Origin: Eupeodes corollae
Lineage: Eukaryota; Arthropoda; Insecta; Diptera; Syrphidae
DNA length: 64,000 bases
Assembly: GCF_945859685.1 (NCBI RefSeq)
Contig: NC_079147.1
Coordinates: 253,074,572-253,138,571 of the forward strand
Direction of reading: 5' to 3'
Below, one piece after another: positions 44,827-58,399 of this stretch. The notes beneath the pieces are model-generated. The model had not been told where the DNA came from. It made no database searches and was given only the letters and a program-made list of their open reading frames with translations. The position numbers and the translations under genes are program-made. Numbering within the stretch: the stretch's first letter is position 1; each line of letters begins with the position of its first letter.

Positions 44827-45795
44827 TCATTTCCCATAGGAAGTTATTGCAATAGGTCCGATTTGTAAATGTCTAAATACAAATTTTGAAATTTCTTAAC
44901 GTTTCAAGGTCCCTAAAGCCGAAATGAAAGACTTTTAGAGAGATGTCTATATTATTACGTGTGCCCATACCTCAAGAACAAGTAGAGATACCGACTTCAA
45001 ATAAATTTTGTGATACAGATAATTATGCAGAAAGATGTAGATAGGACTTGGACTAGGTTAACCCTAAATATCTTACGAACCAATGACGTAAGAGACTGGA
45101 ATTAAATTTTATATTTAATATTGCAACAACACCAAACAAATGTTTTTCTGGAAAAATTCAATTAACTTTCATTTTTTTTTAAATCAAAAAAACTGAAAGA
45201 AAATATGTGTCACCTTGAATATTTTACGAACAAAAAATAATTTTATCTCCAAAACATTTTTATGCAACGAAAAATAATGTTTTTCACTTTACTTTTTGAA
45301 AAAAACCGAATTGACAGTTTCTTTTATAAAAAAAAAATACATCACTAAAAGTTTTTAAAAATTGATTTTCTACTGAAATCTCTTTTCAAAAAACTAAGAT
45401 TATGTCTTCAAACTAATTTTGTCTCTTAGAAAGTATTGTTTTCAGTAATTTTTTTTTTTAATTCAACATTCCGTTTCCTAAAAAATTAAAATCTACAAAA
45501 AAACATTATGCAAAAGTGTTAAAAATTGATGTTCGGTTGTTGATATCTCGTGAACAATAAAAGATATTGACTATTGAAAATACCCCCTCAATTTTTCAGT
45601 GCTTTCTTTTGCACCCCTTGAAGTCATTATTTGCATTCGATATCTCTGTCATTTCTTGAGATATTGGTGATTAAAAACACACACAACATCATCCCTCTAA
45701 AAACCTTTTAATTAAATCTATGGACCTTGAAACGTCGAAAAATGTCAACATTTTTTAAGTCCTACAAATCGGAAAATAACTTCCTATGTCAATTT
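44827..45795. repeat. Foldback-family element, copy 3
   Basis: The left end (TTTCCCATAGGAAGTTATTG, 44829-44848) is the hairpin tip with one mismatch, followed by AGGTCCGATTTGT, TTTCAAGGTCCCTAAAG and ACCTCAAGAACAAG. The right end is the inverted form: GGACCTTGAAACGTCG near 45722, ACAAATCGGAAAATAACTTCC at about 45765-45787. The core holds one or two decayed tandem units. It is 0.97 kb and has no gene. Confidence 0.7.
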
Positions 45796-45836
45796 AATAT
45801 TGAGTATCAGAAAAAGAACAGTTTCCCTCTTCAATT

Positions 45837-45967
45837 GGGAAATAATTCCATTTTTGAACTATTTTTCCACTTGAAATAGGAGAATTTTGCACTTTCAATA
45901 AGAATTAATTTCTTTTCGAAAAATTGGAGTAGATTCTACACATAGAATATACATGGAATTATTTCCC
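45837..45967. repeat. Short inverted repeat, MITE-like
   Basis: GGGAAATAATTCCAT at 45837-45851 is the exact reverse complement of ATGGAATTATTTCCC at 45953-45967, giving 15-bp arms about 100 bases apart. The enclosed DNA is AT-rich. No duplication was identified. The region from 45990 to 47386 holds nothing I recognise. Confidence 0.55.
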
Positions 45968-47386
45968 ATGTGGAGCAGTTTTCTTTGAATAATTTAAATG
46001 GCTAGGTTTTGAGCATACTGGTGCAGCTATAATCAGTCTTTCTTTTTTGGCCTCTGATGCGACCACTGTAGATATTCTTTATTTGATTTTCTGCTTACTT
46101 AACATGGCAAGACTCTTCCGATTCTGTTGGCAATGAATTTCCCAAAACTTGCTAAGGTCACCATGGTTTTCATACACTATTATATACCTTCATGATTTTT
46201 CGATGAAGATGCCAAAGGATGCTCTTATCTAATTGAAAAATGTGTGCGGGTGTGTTTTCTTTGTGTCATAAATTCCAAGGAATAAAAATTCCACATTTCC
46301 ATCGTAATGGGATAATATGCTTTTCAATCTAGAACCAACTCTTCGTATTTTCCACAAAAGAAGACACAAAAACGTAACACATTTCTATCCATTTAAAAAG
46401 AAAAAAGGCTAAAGAAAGAAAATAATACCTAGAGAAAGAAAACCCAAATAGCTTGGCTACTTGGCTACAAAAATGGAATTCAAACTAAAGCACCTGTTTT
46501 CATTGGCAGGAGCATCCTATGTCCTTACTTCTATTTTTTTTGTTATTGTATCCTTTCATTCTTTCTAGCACTTTGAAGCGGAATAACGGTTGTTTTTAAA
46601 AGTAGAAAGTGCAAATGAGGTGAAAACTAGTGTTTGGGTGGGCGGGCGAAGAAGGCGGGAGAATTATAAAGTAGAACCGGAAGTGCCTTACGTCATCCTA
46701 ACTCATTCTCTACTGTCTCTCTGTTTCTCTAACTGTGCATATCTTTCATTTTGTGAAAGTGCAATAAAGGCAGACAAAAATAGAATACAAAACGATACGA
46801 CAACCAAGGATAACAATTTTCTCTTTTTATTCGGTTTTATAAGTTATATTCTTTTCTATGTTTTGTTTTATATAAATTATTTTTCCTTTTCTTTTTCTAT
46901 AGAGCCGCCATTTCGGTTTGGTTGCTAGGTTTGTTGCTAAAAGAGACGAAAAAAGTCTCACAGGATGAATTGTTCTTCCGGTTTAAATTGCTTTTGTTAG
47001 TGTTTCGCATGCTGCTCATAGCAGGTTGTATTACATAGATACTCGCATAGGTACATATATAGTTCATATCTACAAGGAAAAAAGGTAACTATGTTCGTAG
47101 TTGAAGGACATCATTCATAGCAAGTATACTTTATGGTATGCAGAAGTTAAAGTATGACATTCGAGTGCAAATGTGAAATGTGACACTCTGTGGGTTGTGT
47201 CGGGCTCATTTCTTTGGCCACTTGAAGATGATGAGGTCAAAAGGCATGCAAACCATAAACAGAAGCAATTTACAGTGGGGTTGATTATAGTTTAAAGTTC
47301 GTATAAATTTCAAATAGAAAATAATAAAAAAAAACCTTTTGAAAGTCTTCGTGTGATCATCTATTATTTACAATCTGCACTAAGCA

Positions 47387-48098
<712 letters not shown>

Positions 48099-48840
48099 CT
48101 TGAAGCTTTTTCAGCTACTTATAGATAGAAACTTGAATACTGTATTTTTATTATGTAAAGTTCGTTAATCCAACTCCAATCTTTTTCTTAACAGAATGAA
48201 TATCCTTAAAGTTAAAATTTTAAAAAATCAATTCCATCGGGCATTTTCATGTTTGGTCTAAAAGAGTCCTTCGAACTGAGTTTAGTACTTTTCTAGGTTA
48301 AGGATTAGTTTGATTTTTGTTTGAAGACCATATTTAAGCCCCACTGTGCAACAATGATGCGACAGGATGTGCATAGTTATTTTCATAATGTTCATGGGTC
48401 GGTTGACATTATCATTCTTTTCTTTTTAGCCAACTTGCTTTTGCCTTGTTTTTTTTTTTTATTTTCTTCTGCTTATATCATCCTCCTTATTATAATGCGT
48501 TTTGTTTTTATTATTCAACTTCTGTATTCTTTGCATTCCATTCTATATACGATTCTTGTTTCTTTTGCTCTTCAAGCGTTTTGTTCTCCTTTAAACGTGA
48601 AATTGCTTTGTGTAAAATGGAATGAGAAGAAAAAGAAATATATAATAATATATATATAAATAAATTGGATCCTTGTTTGTTCTGTGGATTAAAGGTGGTG
48701 TTTTGAGGAGATTTTTTAGGTGAATGAGAGAGAGACAAAGGGAGAATTGGTCTTTAAGGATTTTAGGTTTTTGTCGAATTTCTTTGATGACAAAGTGATT
48801 AAGGTCTTTGTTTATTTATTTTTAATATTTTCTGTTCTTG

Positions 48841-49400
48841 TCCTTGGGATTCAGATCTCGACAGCATTGTCCAATGAGGAATCAGGAACTGTGTACAATT
48901 TAATGCTTCGAAAACTCAATGCTGTCTCCTATCGTTAAAGCGTAGCACACGCCGCCCTATACTGTTGTCTGTGAGTGGTACTTTCATCCAGGAAACTAAT
49001 CAACTGTCAGTAGTCGGTATGTGTATCACATATCACCTGTTATGGAATGGTCACATATTTGATATTGACAAAAATGCTTCCAGGTGCTTAGGATTTCTCT
49101 GACGGTGCGAGAAAATTTTCAATCTGTCTGATCTGGCTGTAACTTACAAAGCCTTCATTCGTCCAAAGCTTGAATATAATTCACATATCTGGGCAGGTGC
49201 TCCTAAAACAAGTTTAAGTTTCCAGGATAGAATTAAAAAAGGGCTTTAAAAATGATAGGCGATAGACCTATTTATAATCGAAACATCTACATCGCTAGAA
49301 CACCGCCGTTGTTTTATCGATATTCAGAACATTGTTGTTGCATTCCACCCCTTAAACCATTCAGCCGTAACACTCGATATTCCATTTGATTGGTCTAGAC
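48841..49400 (+). pseudogene. Jockey-like LINE copy C, late reverse-transcriptase fragment
   Basis: The plus strand starts in the block after the active site (SDLDSIVQ-like codons near 48855). It continues with FNASKTQCCLLSLKR-like codons, FIQETNQLSVVGM at about 48985-49020, LLWNGHIFDIDKNASRCLGF near 49040-49095, and AFIRPKLEYNSHIWAGAPKT at about 49155-49210. It ends near SRNTR at 49370. It is 5'-truncated, with stops and frameshifts, and is followed by family X copy 2. Confidence 0.75.
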
Positions 49401-49479
49401 CAGTTACATCAGATGTACCAAGGGTGTTATTTGGGTTGAAGCTACCAAAACGGCAGTTAAAGGCCGCGCTAGTCGGAGA

Positions 49480-52130
49480 AATCGGTTTGGAATACGTACA
49501 TCACTTTTGCACGTTTATGATTTTGACGTACTTGGAGGAGCTACAGTTGTTCGATGTATGCAACAAAATGACCTATGAATAGTCCCGTACTATATTAATT
49601 GTAACAATTGAAACAACTTCGAAAAATTGAATGATGTTTTGCAATCACTGACCAGCAAAAGTGAAGTATTGATTGCAGATTTCAATGCAAGAATTGGGAA
49701 TTTTCAAATTACATAAACAAATAACATAACCATCCCAGGTAAACCTGTCATCGATCCTTGCGCTGCCAATAATGACTGGATACACCGGATTTAACACTTT
49801 TAAGTTCAGTGCAAGCCGTATTCTGATCATATGCCTATTAAAGAAGAAATCGCGAGCACTTCACAAACGACAGAAACTCATCTGAAACTACTACCTCGAC
49901 TTTGTTGGAAAAATGAATCATCTAGCTTATACCAACATTCCTTGGATTCATTTCTTTTAAACAGCAGCGCTTCCACAGAACTACCAGCAGTTCTCATTAA
50001 TAAGTTGGCTGAATACATACGAAGTTCAACGCATAACAAATCAATCTCACCCAACTTAAAATTCAGCAAAAAATGGTTTGACTATGACTGCTACAAAGCT
50101 CGGAAAAAATCGTTTGCACTTCTGAAACCACTGCGGTCATCAAATGATCTTCAATTAAGAATCTGCTATCTGAAACCGAACGCAAGTTATAAAATGTTAT
50201 GTATGAGAAAAATATGCTTATGATAATAAAAAAGCTGAACTGAACTAGGCCTAACAAAAAACCCAAAGGACTTCTTTAAAATTGAGAAAGATATTAACGG
50301 AACCAACTATAAAATTGTTGCGGGTATTTCTACAGAAACCCTTGCCACTCACTTTAGGCTTCGTCTCTCCAACGATTCCAGCTTTACAACCTTCACTGCG
50401 GATACTTTAATCACTGACCAAATATTAGATGAATGCATTGAGAGCGAAGAAACTGAAGCTTTTAAACAAATCAAAAAACAACATGGTACCTGGTGAAGAT
50501 GGAATTCCTTACGAATTTTTCAAAAATGCAACCCCTATGCTTCTCAACCATTAAATAGTTATTTTCAATAAAATCTTTATGAATGCCTTCACCGTTCAAA
50601 AAATCCGTCATTTTCCCTCTACACAAAAAAGGCCCAATAGACTCTCCAGAAAATTACAGAGGAATTTCATTCATGAATGTTATTGCAAAAATATTTTGCA
50701 AGATACTAGTTGTAAGGCTCAAAAAATTAATCGAACAGAACAATATTTTATCTGATCTACAGGACGGTTTCAGAATCGATCACATTTTTACACTATCATC
50801 AATAGTCAAAGCGTTTCAAGCACGTAACAAAAATGTCTTTGCATTTTTCGTTAACTTTAAACCTGCTTTTGACCTAATCAATAGGAATTCTCTTATTTAT
50901 AAGCTCACACAAATTCGTATATCTACAAAGTTCCTGAAAGTAATAAGAGAGATGTTCACGGGTACGCAGTTGCTGTTTGGGATGGAGTGAGCTTTTCAGA
51001 ATGGTTTAGCACCAGCACAGGAGTCAAACAAGGATGCCCACTTAGAGCTATTTTGTTCTCGTTGTTCATAAATGATGTTGCGTATGAACTTCCTGGGGGA
51101 ATAAAAATAGCTAGCTGCACCGTGAATGTGTTACTATACACCGATGACCTCGTTATACTTTCAGAATCACCCGAATGTTTGCTATTGATAAATAATCGGT
51201 TATCTGCATATTGTAACAGAAGGAAACTTTCTATCAACACGACAAAATCCAAAATCATGGTATTTTCCCGCATACAAAACGCTTATAATGGAAGAAGCTG
51301 GAATTATAGTGGTACGCAATTGGAGGCAGCAAATGAGATCAAATATCTAGGCTTGGAATTGAATCCAACATTAAATTTTAAAATTCATTTATCGGAGAAA
51401 GCCCAAAGCTCACAAAGTTTGATAAATTTAACATGGACAAATATTTTCTCTAAATAACAAGTTAACTTATCTACAAAATACAAAATATTTAATTCAGTAG
51501 TGAAACCTACTTTCTTGTATGCTGCTCAGGTTTGGGTATCAGAAGAATACGAAAGTTTTATAAAGAAACTTTTCAACCTACCTTTGAATACGCCTAGTTA
51601 TGCCATATATTTAGAAACAGGACTTCCAAAACTTCCAACAAGCACCCTTAAGTCTCAAGCTGACTACATCATCAAAGTCTGCAGCAACCATATGAGCACA
51701 ACACTTTAGAAGAAGCTTCTTTCATATGAGCTGAGAAATAATGACTCAAGACTCATTAAGTAGATATATCTAAAGTCAGCTCAGCTATAATCTTGGTCAT
51801 AGAAATTATTTCAAGGATTCACTGAGTTACGAAAAGATATCGTTAATCTTCAAAGCAAGATGTGAAGTTCTCAACTTAAATAAATGTCCTCATAATGGTA
51901 GTTTTAACCAATTCTGTACGCTGTGAAACCTAAACGCAAAAGAAGATTGTCTTAATTTCATTGGCGTCTGTCCAATATTTAAAGCAAAAAGACGCTAATT
52001 TTTCAGGAAAAATACTTTTACCCTACAAGAGGATATAAACCTCCTTAATAAGCATGATTGGAAAACATTAACTACATTTTTGAATGATATTTATAAGTAT
52101 AGATTATTATTATCAATAATAGAATTCTAT
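49480..52130 (+). pseudogene. LINE family X, copy 2: endonuclease end, RT and C-terminus
   Basis: The plus strand reads YYINCNNWNNFEKLNDVLQS and IADFNARIGNFQ (about 49590-49710), the end of the endonuclease. The linker follows at 49831-50223 (KFSKKWFDYDCYKARKKSF). The RT begins near 50480 (MVPGEDGIPYEFFKNA). Then come FPLHKKGPIDSPENYRGISF (about 50615-50675), QDGFRIDHIFTLSSIVKAFQ, TGVKQGCPLRAILFSLF (about 51020) and the active site YTDDLVI at about 51137-51157, with both aspartates. The thumb and a C-terminal CTLCN...DC block run to about 52130. Frameshifts occur near 49760, 50225, 50480 and 50985. It is much longer than copy 1. Confidence 0.78.
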
Positions 52131-52169
52131 TAAATTCAAAACATACATATGTATTGTACATAAATAAAA

Positions 52170-53480
52170 TATTCTCAATTTTCGTGTTTTCGGATATTAT
52201 TCCCCCTATTGTTCTGAAGAGATGTTTTCAACGCTGGCAAAACCAATTCGTAAGCTTTTCCATCTGTCCTATTCTACAGGTCTCTTCAGTAGTGGAGGGA
52301 AAACTGCATTTGTCCAGCCTGTCCCTAAAAAAGGCTTGCACTTACGTCCCTTCTTTCTAAGGTCATGGAAACACTGATTAATTTTCATCTTAAGAAATAT
52401 ATTGAAGAACGGAAGCTTCTCAATGACCGACAGTATGGCTTTCGTAGCAATAGGTCCACTGGTGATCTCATGGTTCATCTCACCGAACAAATCTTTACAT
52501 CGTTTTGGAGAAAGTAAGATTATTGCACTTGATATTTCAAACGCGTTTGATAGAGTTTAGAACCAAGCTCTCTTATCGAAAATGCGTGCTTTTGGTATTG
52601 ATGAATCTCTTCTTCATTGGATTAGAAATTACCTTTCTAACCGTTCAATACAAGTTGTATTAGATGGTCAAGTCTGAAATTCATAAAATAAATGCTGGTG
52701 TCCCCCAGGGCTCCGTTTTGTCTCCGACTCTCTTCCTTTTTCTAGATTCTCATCCTTGTCCTTCGAATGTGGAATTTCAACGGCAGCGTATGATAAGCTC
52801 ATTAAATTCTGATCTTGACAGCTTTGTCCAATGGGGAATCAAAAACCGTATAAAATTTAATGCATCGAAAACTCAATACTGTCTCCTGTCGTTAAAGCGT
52901 AACCCACCTCCGATGCCGCTATCCATGAGCAGCACTTGCATCCAGGAAACTAATCAACTTTCAGTACTCGGTATGAATATCACAGATCACCTCTTATGGA
53001 ATGATCACATATTCGATATCACCAAAAATGCTGCCAGATGCTTAGGATTTCTCCGAAGATGCAAGAAATTTTTCACCATTTCTGATCTGGCTACAATCTA
53101 CAAAGCTTTTATCCGTCCAAAGCTTGAATTTAATTCGCATATCTGGGCAGGTACCCCCGAAAAAAATTTAAATCTCTTGGATAGAATTCAAGAAAGGGCT
53201 TTAAAAATGATAGGTGACAGAACTATAATCGAAACATTTAAATCGCTAATGTTTCATGTCTTTCTTTGTTTTAAAGATATTGTTACAAACAATGTTCTGT
53301 CGAATTAGCCAGTTTCATTCCCCCACTTAAACAATTCAGCCGTAATACTCGCACTTCTGGGAATGCTTATCAGTTTACCTTTGAGCTCAACTTCGGGGGT
53401 ATCGTGAAGTATAGAGATTCTTTCTTAAATCGCACATCGAGAATGTGGAATGCTTTGGCCCACTCTGTAAGGAAATAAAA
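52170..53480 (+). pseudogene. Jockey-like LINE copy D, reverse transcriptase
   Basis: The plus strand starts at SDIIPPIVLKRC (about 52190). GLFSSGGK, PVPKKGLHLRPFF and SLHRFGESKIIALDISNAFD (about 52495-52555) follow, then FGIDESLLHWIRNYLSNRSI near 52590-52650 and NAGVPQGSVLSPTLF (about 52690). The active-site block that should follow is deleted. 52760-53308 is open and encodes the downstream region (LNSDLDSFVQWGIKNRIKFN, GMNITDHLLWNDHIFDITKN, FIRPKLEFNSHIWAGTP). It ends with the THRNTRTS-like block near 53345. The first part is shifted in frame several times. Confidence 0.8.
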
Positions 53481-56400
53481 AGGACGATGAAATGGTGAAA
53501 ATGGAATTTAAAATAATTAATACAAATGTACTTGTATACATTTCTTGTATCAGATAATTTGGCACTAAGTTGTTAAGAACTGAAATATGTTTTAAAAAAT
53601 TAGGTTAAAAAATGAGTGTTTATATAATTATGTACATGAACATTTTATTTTGCATATTTATTCTTCGACCTATTATCCTTCTAAATATAATCCTGAAAGA
53701 AAAGTTTAAAGGGAAAAATTCCTGAATATCAAAAAAGAAAAGGAAAAATTAATGCAGAACAATTGATGCAAATATTTATATAGACATTGGTTCCGAATTT
53801 AAGTGATGATGAAGATCAAGACAAATTCATCTACCGGAGACTTTTTCAGGAACTAAACTAAAATAAAACAAAAACGACATCAACTGAATACAAATTACAT
53901 TTATTTCCTATTCCTAAGTTCATCTATAATGAACTCAGACTGTACCCAGAAAGCCTATCAACACTCAGAAACAGTAGGTTTAGGTTAATTGGAATATTTT
54001 AGCAACAAAAGATACAAAATCCGTATCTTTTTTCTTTATTCAAATTGGATGTTACAGTTGAAAAGGCGAGCATAGCCAACCATCGTTCGTAGTCCTTAGT
54101 GCATTGAATAGAAATCCAACCCAAACTTTTCGCGTAACAAATCACTAACTTTATAAGATGGTTAAACTTTACCTATCAATTTTTTTTGTTGCTGTTGCTG
54201 TTTCTTGTTCTTGTTTTGTTTTCACAACAGAAAAACACAAAAACCTATTTTTCGATAAAGGAAAACTCTGTGTCTTTGTATATTGGAAAGGAAGTTGCCA
54301 AAGTCTACAAAAAGAAAATGAAAATCTCTTTTCGAAAAAAGAAAAATGTAAGTCTAATGATAATCCCCATAGCCCAAAAAACTAGCAACCCCAACAAAAA
54401 ATCAAACTAAAACTCAAAGCGGAAACTTTGTCTCTCGAGCGACTAAAGAGAAGATAAGGGTGAAATTTTCTATTACTTCCGCCATATACAAGTAAACGTT
54501 TCCATAAGTTCCAGTCGGCTAGCTCAACCACCCAGAAGATAGAGTCCCTCCCTTTATACGAGTAGTCGCCCACATATCCTGATTTTTGTTTTTCAAGACT
54601 TTCTCTGACTATATCTAGTCTATGGTTGGATATAGAGTACACGTAACGTTTATAGGATGGCTTTTGGTTAAAGCTAAATGAGGACGACATGCACTGAAAG
54701 TTTTACCCATAAAATTAATCGCGATGCCATTAAATTATGAGCTTGGTAAAAGTTTGTCCTTCTTTTAATAGCAGTCGCTTTGTTGTTAACAAATAACACA
54801 CAAGAAGTATATAAGTATAGAAAAAAGCCCGATTTATGTGTATAGGTAGGTTTGCAATAGGTAACGCGTATGACTTTATAGTTAAGCTTACTTTAACTAT
54901 ACGCAGATGCTCGTAAATATTGCAGGGCTATAGAGCGCAAAACCAATAGGGACACACGACAAACTATATATCCTTTCCACTAAAGAGTTTTGCAGTTTTG
55001 CAGAAAAATAAAAATAAAAATGTTTTTAGTACAAAAACGTAAGCAAAAAAGTTTCAAATTTCAAGGTTTATGGTTTCGGAATAATAAAAGGTGAGAGATG
55101 ATAACAAACTTTTTTTATTTGGGAAATAATTGAAACAGATTGGCCATTAGAAAAATTTACAATTAGTGAGTTAACACTAAGTATTTTGAAACATTTTATT
55201 TTCAAAGCTTCTCAAAACTTCCAAAAATCTTCAAATATTTCATGTTGTTGAAAAAATTCTAAGCTCAAAACATTTATACATATAAAGAGACAATGTTTAT
55301 AGAGATTGTAGAACTAATTATGTTGTATGAGTTTGGTAGGTAAGTACAGATTTGGGAGTCAGTTCCTTTCCCCTCCTTCCCCAAAAAAACCCATCGGCAG
55401 TAGCCAGATTTTTGTATTTAAAATTTGGTACAACTGAAAAAAGACCTGTCAGAACAATAAGAAAAAAAAAACACAAATTCATCTTTCCGTTTCTAAAGAA
55501 TATTTAATTGTTTTATCATCTAGTTTATAAGCTAAAATTAGTTTATGTTCACTTTTTTCCTTTTTCCTGTTTTCTTTTCGTTTTCCATTTTCACATTTCA
55601 AACTTGACGGTCAATTTCAAAGTGTTAACCAAACAATTTGACATAAAATAAAAACTTCAAGAAGGGGGTTTGCTTGTAGACTACTTGAAGCTTGCTCAAT
55701 TCTTTATATGTATACCTGAATCGGGTTGAAATGATTGGTTTGACTAGATGCCGGTCGGTGATCGGAGTCGAGTCCAAATTTTTGAAGAAAAACCTGTGTG
55801 GAGGAGTTGGTTTTTAAGATAACGCATTATGGTCTGTTTATTTGCATGATTGTGTCCAAAAAAATCATTTTGTCAAACAAATTAAAAAAAAATGCAGAGG
55901 TAAGTAGCATATACTTGTACTTATATGTTGCTGACCTACTCAGTTCTTCACTGTTTAACATGAATCAAACTATTGTTGCGGTAAAATTTACCACAACAAG
56001 TGTCATTAGCCCATCTCATATCCTATTTACTTTTTAAACCTTTCTTTCGTCGTTGTGGCTCAAAAATATATTAAGAGTTCAGTTGAATCGTGCTTTCCAT
56101 CAGTCAGTGTCCTGCTCCTATTGTATTTTGGAAAAGCAAACAAAATAGGTCTTTCAGTGGTAATCTGAAGTTGTGTGATAGAAGGTCCACTGTTACTTTT
56201 AAAATTTGTGACAGGCGGTTACAAAATACATAATTGTGTGACGGATGAGTCAAGAAAACGGGCTTATTGAGTGTGCCACAGGTCGCCCACACAAGGAGAA
56301 AAAAACATGAAGAGTTTACCCATGTTCAACGAATAGTGTCCATCCTTTCTCTAATTTACACACCACCCTAAAATTAACATGGCTTAATGCCCAACCTAAA

Positions 56401-56947
56401 GCGTCGGAATACATTTTCCTATTTCATTTTGGCTATAAAGAGCCAAAGATTTAACCCGCTGGACTTTCGGTCTCCCAAGTTTGCGGGACCAGCGACCGTA
56501 AAATTCTTTTGGTCTTCGGGAACTTTCCCAAGGTGACCTTTCTTTGTGTCCTTTTTCACACAACCAATTAATTTCTTTTATTGTTTGTTCTTTGTGTAGC
56601 TTTAAATTGTGCTAAATTTTGGAAAAAAATCTGTATTTTCTCCCTATATTCATAAAGGTTTTCCAGATCTGTGATAAAATAAAATACTTTACCCTTTTTA
56701 TGTGAAAAATTAATATTTAAATGGGAAGGAAATTTTCGCTTTTTTCCATTTTAATTGATTGGTGATGATAAATACCAGAAAATTTCCTGGCACCCACTTT
56801 TATAATTTCCTTGCATTTTGCTACAACCCTGTTTAGTATCTTTTATTTATTTTAAATTCATTTCGAATTTATTAATCGAACTTGAACTACCTACTTGACT
56901 TGTTTAAAATCATTTCGTGTTATTATTGCTTTCGTCTAAGAGTCTAA
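53481..56947. other. No gene recognised; AT-rich spacer
   Basis: No protein family was recognised over 3.4 kb. The only items noted are the small reading frame at 54158-54385 and a short acidic run (NLSDDEDQDKF) near 53795-53830 that ends in a stop. Confidence 0.45.
54158..54385 (+). CDS. Weak candidate: small secreted protein, 75 codons
   Basis: The ATG at 54158 opens MVKLYLSIFFVAVAVSCSC, a good signal-peptide shape. It is followed by a short lysine-rich part with four more cysteines, KLCVFVYWKGSCQ among them. The rest is compositionally simple. Nothing upstream or downstream supports a gene and chance is likely. I do not recognise a family. Confidence 0.15.
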   Translation: MVKLYLSIFFVAVAVSCSCFVFTTEKHKNLFFDKGKLCVFVYWKGSCQSLQKENENLFSKKEKCKSNDNPHSPKN

Positions 56948-58083
56948 GGCCGCGTTTCCACTTGCAAGTCAACTCGCGGAAGTCTTGCAGAAGTTTCTTG
57001 CAGTCGCGTTTACATTGTCATGTGAATTCTTGCAATTTCTTCTGCAATAAATGTCTTGCAAGAAGCTCGCGCAACATACTGTCGCAATTTATTGCAGATG
57101 TATTTACACCAGGAGAGCAATTAATGTCGCAAGAAATCTGGTTGTTTACTTAAAATTGTGATATGTTAAAAATTTGGCAATATCTTGGAACGAAGTTTAA
57201 GGTTTCGTTGTATATATTTAAATTACCAGAATTATTTCTAATAATAAGTGTATATATTAGAAACAAAACCGCCCTTACAATTTTCGAAAAAAAAAATGTT
57301 TATTAACTTATGTTTTTTTTAAATTAAACGGCATTGAAGAGCATGCTCGTACAACCCATTCTGGCATCTAATTACTTTTAAAATTACTGGCTTAAACTCA
57401 TTTTTATTCTTAAATGAGAGCAATTTTCTTTCTTTCTGACTTTCTAACTTATTTGTTCTTTTAAAATTTGTTTCCTTAAAAGCGTTTTTAACAAAAACAA
57501 AAATTCTTTAAATAATTGTTCTTAATTAAAAAAAAACGACATTTGAACAGAGATTTTTATTATTATATTCTAAACAATATATCAACATAAATGAAACGTT
57601 GTCGGGCACAATTACAAGTAAGAAATTCTAATTTATTTTTGTGTCAAACATTGATAAATAATAAAACAACGTTTTTATTTCATGTAGAGTTAATGTTCTT
57701 GAAATACTCTAAACTGTGAGCTATTTTGGAGAATCCCGGTTATTCCATAAACATGGATTACATGATTACATGAATTAAACGCATAACTTCTTCGCGAGGC
57801 CATTCACGACCTTTTATTTTACTCATTTTGTATGTGTAAAGCAAAGACGTCAACCAGCTACTTGCGCGAGATATACGAAACTGTTTCGATAAGCTGCAAG
57901 AACTGTCGCGAGTCGATACAAATGTGTTTAAACTAGCAATTAATTGCACTTGCAAATACTCGCAAGAAGTTATGAAAGTACTGTCGCGAAAGAAATTGCT
58001 TGGTTGTTTCCACTTGCAATTCACTGTCGGACAGACTATCGGACATTTATTGCAGAAGTTTTCTTGCAAATGGAAACGAGGCC
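56948..58083. mobile_element. Harbinger-like DNA transposon with TAA duplication
   Basis: TAA at 56945-56947 and TAA at 58084-58086 flank the element. The ends are inverted: GGCCGCGTTTCCACTTGC at the left and the complement of GGCCTCGTTTCCATTTGC at the right, about 90 percent identical over 21 bases. Subterminal TTGCAAG/CTTGCAA and TCGCGA motifs recur in both halves. The 3-bp duplication of TAA type is usual for PIF/Harbinger. At 1.14 kb, with only the first exon of a DNA-binding gene left (57755-57826), it is non-autonomous. Confidence 0.85.
57755..57826 (-). pseudogene. Start of a MADF/Myb-like DNA-binding gene
   Basis: The ATG at 57826 on the minus strand opens MSKIKGREWPREEVMRLI, the first helix of a MADF/Myb-type domain of the kind paired with Harbinger transposases. 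Similarity is lost about 20 codons later at a stop near 57769. It lies inside the element 56948-58083. Confidence 0.5.
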
Positions 58084-58399
58084 TAATACAAGCTTTTTTG
58101 GAATTGTCGCTAAGTGTTTCACATATTACCAAAAACTATGAAAGGACTAATTCAGCTTTAAAGGTTAATATAAAGTTGTCGAGCAAAAAGAAATCCTTTA
58201 AATTGTCACTAACAATATTTTGTGTTAGCTACAAAAAGTTTGGATTCAATTTCTTTTTAATTTATTTCAGAATAATTTCATTCGAAAACTAATTTTTTGG
58301 AAGTTTTTGAAAATTATTCACTGTGTACAACAATATTTTAGATAAAAATGATATAATTTTTAATTTTGTGAATTATTTTTTGTAAAGAAATGCCTATTT

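Noticed and set aside
46590..46928. Plus-strand open frame of 112 codons
   Set aside because: No motif, no splice or promoter support and strong phenylalanine/isoleucine bias from AT-rich DNA; most likely chance.
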